Assembly: GCA_945899335.1 (NCBI GenBank)
Contig: CAMDIP010000008.1
Span: forward strand, 1 to 18,464
DNA from: Bordetella parapertussis
GTDB taxonomy: Bacteria > Pseudomonadota > Gammaproteobacteria > Burkholderiales > Burkholderiaceae_C
Reading direction: 5' to 3'
DNA: 18,464 nucleotides
Position numbers and translations under genes: made by a program
The notes under the pieces: model-generated
The model's input: only the letters and a program-made list of their open reading frames with translations
Told to the model about the DNA's origin: nothing
Databases searched by the model: none
Shown here: positions 7,500 through 13,827 of the stretch, one piece after another
Layout: every line of letters begins with the position of its first letter
Numbering within the stretch: position 1 is the stretch's first letter

Positions 7500-8624
7500 T
7501 TAGCTAGAGGTATCCATTCTGCGGCGGTACCACTCGTGGAAATGTTGCATACCGTCTTCCATGGGGCTTTGGTAGGGTCCCACTTGGTTCTCGCCGCGTT
7601 GCATCAGCGCCAAGCGGCCCTGGTCCATGCGCTCGGCGATTTCATCGTCTTCCACACAGGTTTCCATGTAGGCTGCTCGTTGCGCTTCTACAAAGCCGCG
7701 CTCGAAAGAGACGATTTCCTCGGGGTAGAAGAACTCCACCACGTTCATGGTTTTGCGCGGACCCATGGGGTGCAACGTGGATACGGTGAGCACATGGGGG
7801 TACCACTCCACCATGATGTGGGGGTAATAGGTCAGCCATATCGCGCCATGTTGGGGTACAGAGCCTTGGTTGTAGTGCAACAAGGCGTTGTGCCAGCGCT
7901 CGTAAATGGGGCTGCCGGCTTTACCTAAGCGGTTGGCCACCCCGACAGTCTGCACAGAGTACTCGTCTTTCAGTTCCCATTGCAAATCTTCGCAGGTGAC
8001 GAAGTTACCAAGCCCTGGGTGAAAGGGGCCAACGTGGTAATCCTCGAGGTAGACCTCAATGAAGGTTTTCCAGTTGTAGTTGCAGACATGCATTTCAACA
8101 TGGTCAAGTGCATAGCCAGTGAAGTCGAGTTGGTTGCGAGGTCCCATGCCAGCCAAGTCGGCCAGCACATCGCGGCCATTGGCTTCGAAGAGTAAACCAT
8201 TCCATTCTTGTAGCGGGTAGTTTTGCAGGTTCAGGCAAGGGTCTTGCTGAAAATGTGGTGCGCCCAGTAACTGCCCGTGACCCGAATAGGTCCAGCGATG
8301 CAAAGGGCAAACCACGTTGCCGCCCATGCTGCGTTCAGGGTCGTTCAGGTTGCCTCTTCCTTTAAGCATCACGGCTTGACGGTGGCGGCAAACATTGGAG
8401 ATCAGCTGTATGCCTTGTGGGGTGTGCACCAAGGCACGCCCCTCGTTTTCATGGGCAAGCGCATGAAAATCGCCCACCTCGGGCACGGAAAGCGAATGGC
8501 CGACATAACGCGGACCACGCTTGAAAAGTTGCTCAATTTCACGCTGGTACAGCGCATCATCGAAATAGCTCGAAACTGGAAGTTGGCCAGAGGCCTGCTG
8601 CAGTTGAAGACTTAAATCAGACAT
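7500..8624 (-). CDS. Rieske non-heme iron oxygenase, alpha-subunit type
   Basis: This 374-residue enzyme probably oxygenates an organic substrate using electrons from a partner reductase. The Rieske [2Fe-2S] domain (about 40-150) has C79-x-H81 (VCRHRQ) and C106-x2-H109 (VCPLHRW). The catalytic domain has NYNWKTFIEVYLEDYHVGPFH, in which H197 and H202 are the predicted iron ligands and D326 or D327 the acidic one. The residue bridging the Rieske cluster and mononuclear iron is Glu194 rather than the Asp of naphthalene dioxygenase, a pattern shared with carnitine/betaine-type monooxygenases such as CntA. No reductase or beta subunit is nearby; the adjoining genes are a DMT transporter and a sulfurtransferase. 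It is common beside xseB-ispA in Comamonadaceae as I recall. The substrate is unknown. Confidence 0.88.
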   Translation of the reverse strand: MSDLSLQLQQASGQLPVSSYFDDALYQREIEQLFKRGPRYVGHSLSVPEVGDFHALAHENEGRALVHTPQGIQLISNVCRHRQAVMLKGRGNLNDPERSMGGNVVCPLHRWTYSGHGQLLGAPHFQQDPCLNLQNYPLQEWNGLLFEANGRDVLADLAGMGPRNQLDFTGYALDHVEMHVCNYNWKTFIEVYLEDYHVGPFHPGLGNFVTCEDLQWELKDEYSVQTVGVANRLGKAGSPIYERWHNALLHYNQGSVPQHGAIWLTYYPHIMVEWYPHVLTVSTLHPMGPRKTMNVVEFFYPEEIVSFERGFVEAQRAAYMETCVEDDEIAERMDQGRLALMQRGENQVGPYQSPMEDGMQHFHEWYRRRMDTSS

Positions 8625-8695
8625 GGGCGACCTGACCTAAAGACTCCCCACAGGGAGAATGACTGAAAAACTGGGGGTACCCCAGGCGGAAGCGG

Positions 8696-8701
8696 ATTGT
8701 A
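8696..8701 (-). promoter_or_regulatory. Probable -10 element for the Rieske-EamA-sulfurtransferase unit
   Basis: On the minus strand the sequence reads GGCTACAATCCGC, with TACAAT about 71 bp upstream of the Rieske oxygenase ATG at 8624. No convincing -35 is visible at 16-18 bp, so this is based on the -10 box and on the identical TACAATCCGC context upstream of thrB. Confidence 0.4.
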
Positions 8702-8728
8702 GCCTCGACTTTTAGCAATATTTACAAT

Positions 8729-8757
8729 TTTTCAAGATTAAATCGCCCGCCTACAAT
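8729..8757 (+). promoter_or_regulatory. Probable sigma-70 promoter for xseB-ispA
   Basis: TACAAT at 8752-8757 is a good -10 box, with a poor -35 (TTTTCA, 8729-8734) at 17-bp spacing. It would start transcription about 22 bp before the xseB ATG. The surrounding 8705-8780 region is AT-rich compared with the genes. It is divergent from the minus-strand -10 at 8701-8696. Confidence 0.45.
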
Positions 8758-8786
8758 GGTTTTAATCTTATTAAATACAGTGTGGC

Positions 8787-9044
8787 ATGACCAAAACCAA
8801 ACCCTCTTCATCGCCTGATGCTTCTGTGCAAGCGCTTCCCGAAAGCTATGAAGCAGGTTTGAAGGAACTCGAAGGCTTGGTGGCCCACATGGAGTCGGGG
8901 CAATTGCCTTTGGCGCAATTGCTGCAAACCTACCAGCGTGGTGCTTTTTTGTTGAGCCATTGCCGTGCGCAGCTGCAAGCGGTGGAAGAACAAATCAAAG
9001 TTTTGGAAGCAGGTACCCTGAAACAATGGAGTGGCAGCGAATGA
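8787..9044 (+). CDS. xseB: Exodeoxyribonuclease VII small subunit
   Basis: XseB binds along the coiled-coil arms of the XseA large subunit in the enzyme that degrades single-stranded DNA to oligonucleotides. The 85-residue product has the family's core: [33 protein letters not shown], then a second helix ([19 protein letters not shown]). This is the two-helix hairpin typical of XseB, with the usual length of about 80 residues. The ATG is chosen because it lies after the predicted promoter and gives the normal N-terminus. Its TGA overlaps the ispA ATG in an ATGA junction. The xseB-ispA pairing is widespread in proteobacteria; dxs, the frequent third member, is replaced here by an nnrU-like gene and then photosynthesis genes. 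Confidence 0.93.
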   Translation: MTKTKPSSSPDASVQALPESYEAGLKELEGLVAHMESGQLPLAQLLQTYQRGAFLLSHCRAQLQAVEEQIKVLEAGTLKQWSGSE

Positions 9045-9949
9045 AAGCCTTTAATTTCAACCAATGGAGCCAGACCCATTTAGCAGCCATAGAAATGGCT
9101 TTAGAAGATGGGGTGCCCGCCTACGCACCTGCCGGCTTAGGTGACGCGATGCGCTATGCGGTGCTGGACGGCGGAAAACGTTTGCGCCCACTTTTGGTTT
9201 TGGCCAGTATGGAAGCCAGTGCTGCTGGCCAGCAAGTGGCTTGGATGGAAGACGCGGCCATGCGTGCCGCCTGCGCGGTGGAGTTGATCCATGCATACAG
9301 TTTGGTCCATGACGACATGCCTTGCATGGACAACGATGTGCTGCGCCGTGGCAAACCTACAGTGCATGTGAAGTTTGGACAAGCGCAGGCCTTGCTGGCC
9401 GGTGACGCACTGCAATCGCTGGCTTTTGAATGCCTCACACCAGACGACAGTGATATTCCTGACGCGGTGCAGACCAAGCTCTGTGCATTGCTTGCTCGCG
9501 GTGCTGGCCATGCGGGCATGGCGGGTGGGCAAGCCATCGATTTGGCAAGTGTGGGCGTGGCACTGGACGCCGAAGCTTTGCGCCATATGCACCGCTGCAA
9601 AACCGGTGCTTTATTGGAAACCAGTGTGCTGATGGGTGCGGTGTCTGGCGACGCCAGTTCTCGCGCCTACCAAGCTTTGCAAAGTTTTGCCCAAGCATTG
9701 GGCTTGGCGTTTCAGGTGGTGGACGATATTTTGGACGTCACGGCGGATTCAGCGGTGCTGGGTAAAACGTCCGGCAAAGATGCAGCAGACAACAAACCCA
9801 CTTATGTTTCTTTGCTGGGTTTGGCAGGGGCTCGACAAGAAGCCAAGGCCTTGGCCGACCAAGCCCAAACTGCCTTGATCAAAAGCGCTTTGCCCAACAC
9901 ACAAGCTTTGCGGGCCTTGACAGATTGGGTCTTGCACCGTCAACATTGA
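9041..9949 (+). CDS. ispA: Farnesyl diphosphate synthase, (2E,6E)-type
   Basis: IspA condenses dimethylallyl and geranyl diphosphate with isopentenyl diphosphate to make farnesyl diphosphate for quinones, undecaprenol and carotenoids. The 302-residue protein has the first aspartate-rich motif in [12 protein letters not shown] (D91, D92, D97) followed by LRRGKPTVH, and the second in [11 protein letters not shown] (D228, D229, D232). The fifth residue before the first motif is Tyr86; a bulky aromatic there limits chain length to C15 in bacterial enzymes. The reading frame is open further upstream, but ATG 9041 is chosen because it overlaps the xseB stop as ATGA and gives the normal N-terminus; ATG 9026 is a possible alternative. 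With crtE about 0.8 kb downstream, the cell has separate C15 and C20 synthases in one neighbourhood. Confidence 0.94.
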   Translation: MKAFNFNQWSQTHLAAIEMALEDGVPAYAPAGLGDAMRYAVLDGGKRLRPLLVLASMEASAAGQQVAWMEDAAMRAACAVELIHAYSLVHDDMPCMDNDVLRRGKPTVHVKFGQAQALLAGDALQSLAFECLTPDDSDIPDAVQTKLCALLARGAGHAGMAGGQAIDLASVGVALDAEALRHMHRCKTGALLETSVLMGAVSGDASSRAYQALQSFAQALGLAFQVVDDILDVTADSAVLGKTSGKDAADNKPTYVSLLGLAGARQEAKALADQAQTALIKSALPNTQALRALTDWVLHRQH

Positions 9950-9971
9950 CCATGGATGAAAGGGGCCAAAT

Positions 9972-10583
9972 ATGGCTTTGCTGATACTCGGATTGGTATT
10001 ATTTTTAGGCGCGCATTCCACCCGCGTCTTTGCTGAAAACTGGCGTCAAGCCACCTTAGAGCGCTTGGGCGAAAAAGCGTACAAAGGGGTTTACACCTTG
10101 GTGTCCTTGTTGGGCTTTGGCTTGATGATGTTTGGTTTTGACCAGGTGCGATGGGACAGCCCTGTATTGTGGTCACCCCCTGTGTGGGCCAAGCATGGTG
10201 CGGCTCTTTTGATGCTGGTGTCACTGGTGTTGTTGGCCTGTGCCTATGCACCTCGCAACGCAATCAAGGTCAAGTTGCATCACCCCATGGTGTTGTCGGT
10301 CAAGGTATGGGCGTTGGCACATTTGTTGGCTAACCCGCGTTTGGCTGATGTGGTGTTGTTTGGCGCTTTTTTACTCTGGTCAGTGCTCAACTTTCGAGCC
10401 GCCCGTCAGCGTGACCGCTTGGCCGCCGCATCTTTGTCCGCTGGCGAAGGCAGTGGAGCGCTTGAGCCCGAGATTTCCAGCGCTGCCACATGGCGGGCGA
10501 TTGGCATAGGCGTGGTGGTTTGGGCTTTTTTGTTGTCCCGAGGTCATGCGTGGTTGTTTGGCGTCAGTCCTTTAGGCATGTAA
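9972..10583 (+). CDS. NnrU-family membrane protein
   Basis: This 203-residue integral membrane protein has about five predicted helices. It carries the features of the NnrU family: an N-terminal LILGLVLFLGAHSTRVFAENWR, then LGEKAYKGVYTLVSLLGFGL, a central LHHPMVLSVKVWALAHLLAN and a C-terminal SRGHAWLFG. The repeated histidines (GAHS, LHHP, AHLLAN, RGHA) are the conserved ones of the family. NnrU was first described as needed for nitrite/NO reduction in Rhodobacter; the plant and cyanobacterial 15-cis-zeta-carotene isomerase Z-ISO, a heme b protein, belongs to the same family. It has a strong ribosome binding site (AGGGG, 9961-9965) 22 bp after ispA and is probably cotranscribed. Its function here is not known; its place between two prenyl-diphosphate synthase genes is suggestive. 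Confidence 0.88.
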   Translation: MALLILGLVLFLGAHSTRVFAENWRQATLERLGEKAYKGVYTLVSLLGFGLMMFGFDQVRWDSPVLWSPPVWAKHGAALLMLVSLVLLACAYAPRNAIKVKLHHPMVLSVKVWALAHLLANPRLADVVLFGAFLLWSVLNFRAARQRDRLAAASLSAGEGSGALEPEISSAATWRAIGIGVVVWAFLLSRGHAWLFGVSPLGM

Positions 10584-10593
10584 GCCATAACCT

Positions 10594-10615
10594 TACCCTA
10601 GGTAAACCCTAGGTA
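10594..10615 (+). repeat. Tandem CCCTAGGTA repeat, 11-bp period
   Basis: CCCTAGGTA occurs at 10596-10604 and again at 10607-10615, one helical turn apart, just after the nnrU stop and 15 bp before the crtE -35 box. Because CCTAGG is self-complementary, the same sequence can also fold as an RNA hairpin (TACC/GGTA plus TAGG/CCTA with one bulged C, loop TAAAC), but no U-tract follows, so a terminator is less likely. A single CCCTAG also lies upstream of bchC (12812-12817). Confidence 0.5.
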
Positions 10616-10629
10616 CACATAAATCCAGA

Positions 10630-10663
10630 TTGACAATTCATAGTGTCATGTTAAATTGACACT
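10630..10663 (+). promoter_or_regulatory. crtE promoter overlapped by PpsR/CrtJ-type operator
   Basis: TTGACA (10630-10635), a 16-bp spacer and TAAATT (10652-10657) make a probable sigma-70 promoter. A palindrome AGTGTCA-N8-TGACACT (10642-10663) covers the -10 region and contains a perfect TGT-N12-ACA (10644-10661), the consensus for the aerobic photosynthesis repressor PpsR/CrtJ. A further half-site, TGACA at 10631-10635, overlaps the -35 box exactly 8 bp upstream. This predicts repression of crtEF and perhaps the whole downstream superoperon under oxygen or light. No ppsR gene is in the window. Confidence 0.72.
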
Positions 10664-10720
10664 ATGGACGTCGTCTCGATGGGTCGATGCGATGGTTCCA
10701 CGCCATTATTGGGGGTCGCC

Positions 10721-11626
10721 ATGAGCATGCAAACACGCATTGAAGCCGCGCTAGAACTGCATTTTTCCCATATTCAAGCCTTGAGCGCTCCACCGCGCTT
10801 GATGTCTGCCATGCGCCACGCGGTGTTTCCAGGCGGTGCGCGGATTCGTCCACAACTGTGTTTGGCCGTTGCAAGAGCCTGTGGTGACGATGCACCAGCA
10901 CTTTCAGACGCCGCCGCCGTGGCGATTGAACTCATGCACTGTGCCTCCTTGGTGCATGACGACATGCCTTGCTTTGACGATGCGGACACACGTCGAGGCC
11001 AAATCACGGTGCATAAGCAGTTCGGTGAACCTTTGGCGCTGCTGACGGGCGATGGTTTGATCGTGATGGCTTACCAAGTGATGGCCCGTGCAGGAAGACT
11101 TCACCCTGCTCGTCTTGCCGACCTGATTTCCACCATCAGCGATGGCGTGGGCGCCCCAGACGGCATCGTTGCAGGACAGGCTTGGGAGTGCGAAACCAAG
11201 GTGGCGCTTAGCCAATACCAACGCGCCAAAACAGGTGCTTTGTTTGTTGCTGCCACTTGCGCTGGCGCACTCGCCGCTGGGGTAGACCCAGCACCATGGA
11301 GAGCTTTAGGTGAAGCGCTGGGTGAAGCCTACCAAGTGGCCGATGACATCCGCGATGTCATGGGTCAAGCCGAGACCTTAGGCAAACCGGTGGGCCAAGA
11401 CGCTCAGCATGGTCGACCCAGTGCTGCCGCCGACTTGGGGTTGGCAGGTGCATTGGCCTATTTCGAAAAATTGATGGATGCTGCTGTGGACTCAGTGCCT
11501 GCGTGTGCGCATCGCCAAGCCATGCAGCACTTGGTTCGTATGGAATCTGAACGCTTGGTGCCGCAGTCGGCATATGAGCAAATCCAACGACATGTTGCGG
11601 TCACAGAGCAAAAAGAAAACGCTTGA
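10721..11626 (+). CDS. crtE: Geranylgeranyl diphosphate synthase
   Basis: CrtE makes C20 geranylgeranyl diphosphate, the precursor of phytoene and of the bacteriochlorophyll esterifying alcohol. The product has 301 residues. The first aspartate-rich motif is in [19 protein letters not shown] (D80, D81, D86) and the second in YQVADDIRDVM (D208, D209, D212). The fifth residue before the first motif is Ala75, where IspA in this window has Tyr86; the small residue is what allows C20 products. The frame is open back to an ATG at 10664, but that codon would sit at or next to the predicted transcription start and against the operator, whereas ATG 10721 has GGGGG five bases upstream, so 10721 is preferred. 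The crtF reading frame begins at or just after its stop codon. Confidence 0.92.
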   Translation: MSMQTRIEAALELHFSHIQALSAPPRLMSAMRHAVFPGGARIRPQLCLAVARACGDDAPALSDAAAVAIELMHCASLVHDDMPCFDDADTRRGQITVHKQFGEPLALLTGDGLIVMAYQVMARAGRLHPARLADLISTISDGVGAPDGIVAGQAWECETKVALSQYQRAKTGALFVAATCAGALAAGVDPAPWRALGEALGEAYQVADDIRDVMGQAETLGKPVGQDAQHGRPSAAADLGLAGALAYFEKLMDAAVDSVPACAHRQAMQHLVRMESERLVPQSAYEQIQRHVAVTEQKENA

Positions 11627-11643
11627 GCCTTCGCATCAAGACC

Positions 11644-12804
11644 ATGAAAAGCCTAGACCTAGCCAAAGGGAGCTTCACTACAGGGCAATCTCGCCCCGGT
11701 TGGCGTAGCCAGTTTGACAGGTGGGTAGATGGTTGGATGACGTCGCCTGGCTTTTACCGCTGGGCGATTGGCAATCCCATCACCCGATGGGTAACTCGTC
11801 GACGTGCAGCACAGTTGTTTCAGTTGATGGCGGGCTTTGTGCATTCGCAAGTTTTGCTGTCATGTGTGCGCTTGCGCTTATTGGAAATTTTGCGGGACGG
11901 CCCTAAGACCTTGGATGAGCTGTCCAAGGAGTGTCACATCAGTTCACCTGCGCTGCAGCGGCTGTTGCACTCTGCTGTGTCCTTGCGCTTATTGGAGATG
12001 CGCGGCGCTGACCTTTTCGGTTTAGGCGCCTTAGGCGCACCCGTGGCAGCAGACGTGGGCTTGCGTTTGATGATCGAGCACAACGCGGTGTTGTACGAGG
12101 ACATGCGCGACACATTGGCCTTGTTGCGCGATGAAATACAGCCACATATGCAAGCCTATTGGCCCTACATGAATGGCGACAAACCACCCTCTTGGGAAGC
12201 CGAGAAAGTGGCTCGCTATTCGGAGCTGATGGCGACCTCGCAGCGGTTTGTCATTGAGGAGTTGCTGGCTTCCTATGATTTTTCTCAGCACCGATGTGTG
12301 ATGGATGTGGGTGGTGGACAAGGCGGTTGGATTTCAGCCCTGGGTCAACACCACACCCAACTCCAACTCATGTTGTTTGATTTGCCACCTGTTGCAGCTT
12401 TGGCGCAGGCGCGATTCCAAGCCAACGGCTTGGGAGACAGGGCTGTCGCTCATGGCGGCAGCTTCATCAGCGACGCCTTGCCCAAGGGCGCTGACTTGGT
12501 GACCTTGGTGCGGGTGGCGCACGACCACCCCGACGCCACGGTCAAGGCCCTGCTCAGGTCGATTCACCAAGCCCTGCCTGCAGGCGGCATGTTGTTGTTG
12601 GCCGAACCGATGGCCGAGGCCACAGGCGCACATTCGGTGGGAGACGCTTATTTCCACTTTTACTTGCTGGCCATGGGCAGTGGCCGCCTGCGCTCCCCAG
12701 AGGAGCTGAAAACCTTGCTGAAAGAGGCTGGTTTTGTCACTGTGATGGACATTGCCAACCCCATGCCTTTGCACACCCGCCTGCTGCTGGCGCAGAAAAA
12801 TTAA
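11644..12804 (+). CDS. crtF: Demethylspheroidene/hydroxyneurosporene O-methyltransferase
   Basis: CrtF methylates the 1-hydroxyl group of acyclic carotenoids with S-adenosylmethionine, giving methoxy carotenoids of the spheroidene or spirilloxanthin series. The protein has about 386 residues. An N-terminal winged-helix dimerisation region (SQVLLSCVRLRLLEILRDGP, then LSKECHISSPALQRLLHSAV) is followed by the Rossmann methyltransferase domain with VMDVGGGQGGW (about residues 219-229), LMLFDLPPV and the FYLLAMG region near the C-terminus. This layout is that of plant-type small-molecule O-methyltransferases to which CrtF belongs. The crtE-crtF-bchC order is that of purple bacteria. ATG 11644 is used; a TTG at 11623 overlapping the crtE stop (TTGA) would add seven residues and would couple translation. 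Neither has a strong ribosome binding site. Confidence 0.92.
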   Translation: MKSLDLAKGSFTTGQSRPGWRSQFDRWVDGWMTSPGFYRWAIGNPITRWVTRRRAAQLFQLMAGFVHSQVLLSCVRLRLLEILRDGPKTLDELSKECHISSPALQRLLHSAVSLRLLEMRGADLFGLGALGAPVAADVGLRLMIEHNAVLYEDMRDTLALLRDEIQPHMQAYWPYMNGDKPPSWEAEKVARYSELMATSQRFVIEELLASYDFSQHRCVMDVGGGQGGWISALGQHHTQLQLMLFDLPPVAALAQARFQANGLGDRAVAHGGSFISDALPKGADLVTLVRVAHDHPDATVKALLRSIHQALPAGGMLLLAEPMAEATGAHSVGDAYFHFYLLAMGSGRLRSPEELKTLLKEAGFVTVMDIANPMPLHTRLLLAQKN

Positions 12805-12831
12805 GTGTTTTCCCTAGTTTTTAGCAAATAA

Positions 12832-12875
12832 CGTCAATTCAAGTTGACACAATACACCGTCAATATAAAAATACA
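12832..12875 (+). promoter_or_regulatory. bchC promoter region with two imperfect PpsR/CrtJ palindromes
   Basis: Half-sites CGTCA (12832-12836), TGACA (12845-12849) and CGTCA (12858-12862) alternate with exactly 8 bp between them, and an ACA follows at 12873-12875. Read as TGT-N12-ACA sites with C for the first T, these are two palindromes (12832-12849 and 12858-12875) 8 bp apart, the arrangement I recall for CrtJ sites at the Rhodobacter capsulatus bchC promoter. TTGACA (12844-12849) with an A/T-rich -10 such as TAAAAA (12866-12871) gives a plausible promoter between crtF and bchC. Confidence 0.6.
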
Positions 12876-12879
12876 AACC

Positions 12880-13827
12880 ATGAAGGCCCAAGCCATCGTT
12901 TTTGACGCCCCCCGACAGCTGTCAGTCAAGCAACTTGACTTGCGCGAGCCGGGTGCGGAAGACCTTGTGGTAGATGTCGCTTACAGCGGCATCAGCACCG
13001 GTACAGAGCGATTGCTTTGGACCGGCACCATGCCAGCTTTCCCAGGTTTGGCTTATCCCTTGGTCCCTGGTTATGAAACCGTGGGCGTGGTCAAACATGC
13101 GCCGCCAACGTCCCCAGTGAAAGTGGGCGAGTGGGTGTTTGTACCTGGCTCCTACACCTTCACAGGCGCCCATAACCTTTTCGGTGGTGCGGGTGCCACC
13201 ATGGTGGTGCCTTACAGCCGTGTCATTCCAGTTGACGCAAGTTTGGGTGCCAATGCGATTTTGTTGGCCTTGGCCGCCACCTCCTACCACGCAGTTTCCA
13301 TTGGCGGTAAACGCGACCCCATCATCGCCCCCGACCTGATCGTCGGACACGGCGTCATGGGCCGTTTGCTGGCACGTTTGGTGGTGGCTGCAGGCCTGCC
13401 AGCGCCCACCGTGTGGGAGACCAATGCGGTTCGACAAGCGGGCGGCGAAGGCTACAAAGTCATTCACCCTGATGAAGACACCCGCAAAGATTACCAAGCC
13501 ATTTACGACGTCAGTGGCGACGGCAAATTGCTCAACAGCTTGATCTCCCGCTTGGCCCATGGCGGCGAGGTGGTGCTGGCGGGTTTTTACACCCAAGATT
13601 TGTCGTTTGCCTACCCACCTGCTTTCATGCGGGAGGCGCAAATACGTGTCGCCACCGAATGGAAAAAACCCGACCTGCTGGCCGTCACCGAACTTATTCA
13701 CAGCGGACGCTTGTCCTTGGATGGTTTGTTGACCCACACCCAAACGCCTGAAAAGGCACTCGAAGCTTATGAAATCGCCTTTGGCGACCCCCACTGTTTG
13801 AAGATGGTCATGGACTGGAGAAATTGA
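12880..13827 (+). CDS. bchC: Bacteriochlorophyllide 3-hydroxyethyl dehydrogenase
   Basis: BchC oxidises the C3 1-hydroxyethyl group of the (bacterio)chlorophyllide intermediate to the acetyl group of bacteriochlorophyllide a, using NAD(P)+. It is a medium-chain dehydrogenase/reductase-fold protein of 315 residues. It begins MKAQAIVFDAPRQLSVKQL, has YSGISTGTERLLW and PLVPGYETVGVV in the catalytic half, and LIVGHGVMGRLLARL as the nucleotide-binding strand-turn-helix; HGGEVVLAGFY follows near residue 230. The open frame extends to TTG 12844, but that triplet is part of the promoter and operator region, so ATG 12880 is the start. The stop TGA overlaps the bchX ATG. The order bchC-X-Y-Z is that of all classical purple-bacterial clusters. 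Confidence 0.94.
   Translation: MKAQAIVFDAPRQLSVKQLDLREPGAEDLVVDVAYSGISTGTERLLWTGTMPAFPGLAYPLVPGYETVGVVKHAPPTSPVKVGEWVFVPGSYTFTGAHNLFGGAGATMVVPYSRVIPVDASLGANAILLALAATSYHAVSIGGKRDPIIAPDLIVGHGVMGRLLARLVVAAGLPAPTVWETNAVRQAGGEGYKVIHPDEDTRKDYQAIYDVSGDGKLLNSLISRLAHGGEVVLAGFYTQDLSFAYPPAFMREAQIRVATEWKKPDLLAVTELIHSGRLSLDGLLTHTQTPEKALEAYEIAFGDPHCLKMVMDWRN

Noticed and set aside
10594..10615. Intrinsic terminator after nnrU
   Set aside because: The sequence can fold, but no U-tract follows and the stem has a bulge; it is kept only as a repeat.
10664..10720. Upstream ATG extension of crtE
   Set aside because: The codon at 10664 abuts the PpsR-like palindrome and the predicted transcription start and has no ribosome binding site; ATG 10721 has GGGGG upstream and gives the normal N-terminus.
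12844..12879. TTG start for bchC
   Set aside because: The triplet is part of the TTGACA promoter element; ATG 12880 gives the conserved BchC N-terminus.
12922..13794. 290-codon frame on the minus strand inside bchC
   Set aside because: It is the antisense shadow of bchC, with no motif support.
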